DNA of 64,000 nucleotides, taken from NCBI RefSeq assembly GCF_047470865.1, contig NZ_JAZDRH010000012.1:1-64000 (forward strand). The letters are read 5' to 3'. Made by a program: the position numbers and the translations under genes. Origin of the DNA: JAZDRH01 sp047470865. GTDB taxonomy: Bacteria; Pseudomonadota; Gammaproteobacteria; Pseudomonadales; Pseudomonadaceae. Shown piece by piece: positions 62,447 to 64,000 of this stretch (the stretch's first letter is position 1; each line of letters starts with the position of its first letter). The notes beneath the pieces are model-generated. The model saw only the letters and a program-made list of their open reading frames with translations, did not search any database and was not told the DNA's origin.

Positions 62447-63637
62447 ATGAGCGCTGTCCCACAGATTAAAATTCCAGCAACCTATATGCGTGGTGGCACC
62501 AGTAAAGGTGTGTTTTTTCGGGTAGAAGATTTACCTGTTGCTGCACAAAAAGCAGGTAAAGCACGTGATGCACTATTATTACGTGTTATCGGTAGCCCTG
62601 ATCCTTATGCTAAACAAATTGATGGCATGGGAGCTGCTACCTCAAGTACCAGTAAAACAGTATTGCTGAGTAAAAGTAACCGAGCAGATCACGATGTTGA
62701 TTATTTATTTGGACAGGTTTCTATTGATAAGCCTTTTGTCGACTGGAGTGGTAACTGCGGAAACCTTACAGCGGCTGTAGGCTCCTTTGCAATTAGCAAC
62801 GGTTTGGTAGAGGCAAGCAAAATTCCACAAAATGGCATCTGCACTGTGCGTATTTGGCAAGCTAATATCGAAAAAACCATTATTGCTCATGTGCCTGTCA
62901 CTAATGGTCAAGTACAAGAAACAGGCGACTTTGAGTTAGATGGCGTAACCTTTCCAGCTGCTGAAGTGCAAATTGAGTTTCTTGATCCGGCAGCCGATGA
63001 GGATGGCGACGGCGGTGCTATGTTCCCAACGGGAAATCTTGTAGACACCTTAGAGGTTCCTAATGTCGGCAGTTTGTCTGTTACATTAATTAACGCTGGC
63101 ATCCCTACTATCTTTGTTAATGCGCAGGATATTGGCTACACAGGCACTGAACTTCAATCAGCAATTAATAGTGATAAAGAAGCTTTAGCACGTTTTGAGC
63201 TGATTCGAGCTCATGGTGCGTTAAAAATGGGTTTAATTAAAGACTTAAGCGAAGCCGCGACTCGCCAGCATACACCTAAGGTCGCTTTTGTTGCACCCGC
63301 AGCGGGCTATACCACCTCAAGTGGTAAGGTGCTACAAGCTAGCGATATGGATTTATTAGTACGCGCCTTGTCAATGGGCCAACTGCACCATGCGATGATG
63401 GGCACTGCCGCCGTTGCTATTGGTACAGCGGCCGCTATTCCGGGCACTTTAGTGAATTTGGCCGCAGGTGGTGGAGAGCGCCAAGCCGTACGCTTTGGGC
63501 ATCCATCAGGCACATTGCGTGTAGGAGCTGAGGCAGAACAGGTTAATGGGCAATGGACGGTAAAAAAAGCCATTATGAGCCGCAGCGCTCGCGTATTAAT
63601 GGAAGGCTGGGTACGAATCCCTGGTGATTCATTCTAA
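62447..63637 (+). CDS. prpF: 2-methylaconitate isomerase PrpF
   Basis: A 396-residue diaminopimelate-epimerase-fold protein that converts trans- to cis-2-methylaconitate for aconitase. Blocks: YMRGGTSKGVFFRVEDLP at the N-terminus, IDGMGAATSSTSKTVLLS near residue 60, and DWSGNCGNLTAAVGSFAISNG near 100 with the conserved Cys. The lysine region MGLIKDLSEA is near 262 and MGQLHHAMMGTAAVAIG near 310. The ATG has AAGGGAG upstream. It is the last gene of the cluster; no prpD is present, as expected for the AcnD/PrpF variant. Confidence 0.95.
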   Translation: MSAVPQIKIPATYMRGGTSKGVFFRVEDLPVAAQKAGKARDALLLRVIGSPDPYAKQIDGMGAATSSTSKTVLLSKSNRADHDVDYLFGQVSIDKPFVDWSGNCGNLTAAVGSFAISNGLVEASKIPQNGICTVRIWQANIEKTIIAHVPVTNGQVQETGDFELDGVTFPAAEVQIEFLDPAADEDGDGGAMFPTGNLVDTLEVPNVGSLSVTLINAGIPTIFVNAQDIGYTGTELQSAINSDKEALARFELIRAHGALKMGLIKDLSEAATRQHTPKVAFVAPAAGYTTSSGKVLQASDMDLLVRALSMGQLHHAMMGTAAVAIGTAAAIPGTLVNLAAGGGERQAVRFGHPSGTLRVGAEAEQVNGQWTVKKAIMSRSARVLMEGWVRIPGDSF

Positions 63638-63644
63638 GTTGCCC

Positions 63645-63669
63645 AAAAGCGCCCGTTACGGGCGCTTTT
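63645..63669 (+). terminator. Terminator of the prp operon
   Basis: A strong perfect stem (AAAAGCGCCCG / CGGGCGCTTTT) with a three-base loop, seven bases after the prpF stop. The remaining 331 bases to the window end contain no gene I can support. Confidence 0.85.
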
Positions 63670-64000
63670 AATTTGATCTCTTCATTAAGCGTGGATATTA
63701 GCTAGGTCAGTGCTTAAACAGAATATTCCTCTGCTACATAACAGATAGCTTGCTAAAATAGAACTGCCGTATTAACGCCATTCATAAATCGGTGCTGTTT
63801 GTGCGTTTGATGGGCGGTTTAAGTGCAGTCTTTTGAGAGCATTATTCGTTTAGGTTGACTCAACAAATAGAGCTATGATCCTGTGCTGTTACATTAGCTT
63901 GATGATGAGTCACGGTTTAATAAGTTAGAAAGAAACAGCATGCAAGCAAGTGGGCAGCATCAGGAGCTCGTTAAGTGCATTGTATAGGGATTAGAGTGAG

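Noticed and set aside
63940..63987. Tiny frame of 15 codons at the right edge after a weak purine-rich stretch.
   Set aside because: Too short, with no recognisable sequence and no downstream context within the window.

Overview
The window looks like a chromosomal segment of a gamma-proteobacterium of the Pseudomonadales, probably Pseudomonadaceae-like but AT-richer than typical Pseudomonas. The evidence is the gene order gltA / sdhCDAB-sucAB-lpd, the Pseudomonas-type N-termini of SucA, SucB and SdhC, the AcnD/PrpF form of the methylcitrate cycle and a MocR-type regulator. I cannot name the species from the sequence alone.

Region 1 (1-11.3 kb): a truncated membrane protein gene, a DUF4291 gene, a lipoprotein pseudogene with two in-frame stops, then a tight six-gene minus-strand operon (serC, benE-like transporter, yggS-like PLP-binding protein, argD-like aminotransferase, glyA, MFS transporter). 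The operon is divergent from a MocR/PdxR-type regulator, and four of its six products bind or use PLP. A secreted cysteine-rich Sel1-like protein follows. Region 2 (11.3-31.8 kb): core metabolism. This is the 2-oxoglutarate and succinate dehydrogenase operon, divergent citrate synthase, FadH, an AraC regulator, a Fur-box-controlled ECF sigma/FecR pair with a PepSY membrane protein, a methyltransferase and a succinate-semialdehyde dehydrogenase.

Region 3 (31.8-55.9 kb): stacked mobile and defence DNA. From left to right it holds a gene remnant cut by a decayed IS3-family element, then two integron gene cassettes with recognisable attC sites (one GNAT acetyltransferase, one unknown protein). 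Next comes a previously unflagged integron-integrase pseudogene reading divergently from the cassettes. A three-gene module follows (ParB-like protein plus two very large tyrosine-recombinase-like proteins). After it lies a type I restriction-modification operon with two DUF262 (GmrSD-like) genes inserted between hsdS and hsdR. The region ends with an HD-domain protein, a tyrosine integrase, an excisionase-like protein and a Xre-type regulator, with iterated sites close to an initiator tRNA-fMet gene that probably anchors the island.

Region 4 (56-64 kb): a rhodanese pseudogene, then a GntR/FCD regulator with three operator-like palindromes and prpB-prpC-acnD-prpF for propionyl-CoA breakdown.

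The best candidates for something undescribed are the recombinase trio with its own iterated upstream sites, and the five-gene restriction operon that combines type I R-M with a paired DUF262 system. The ruined integron beside them shows this locus has been a repeated insertion target.
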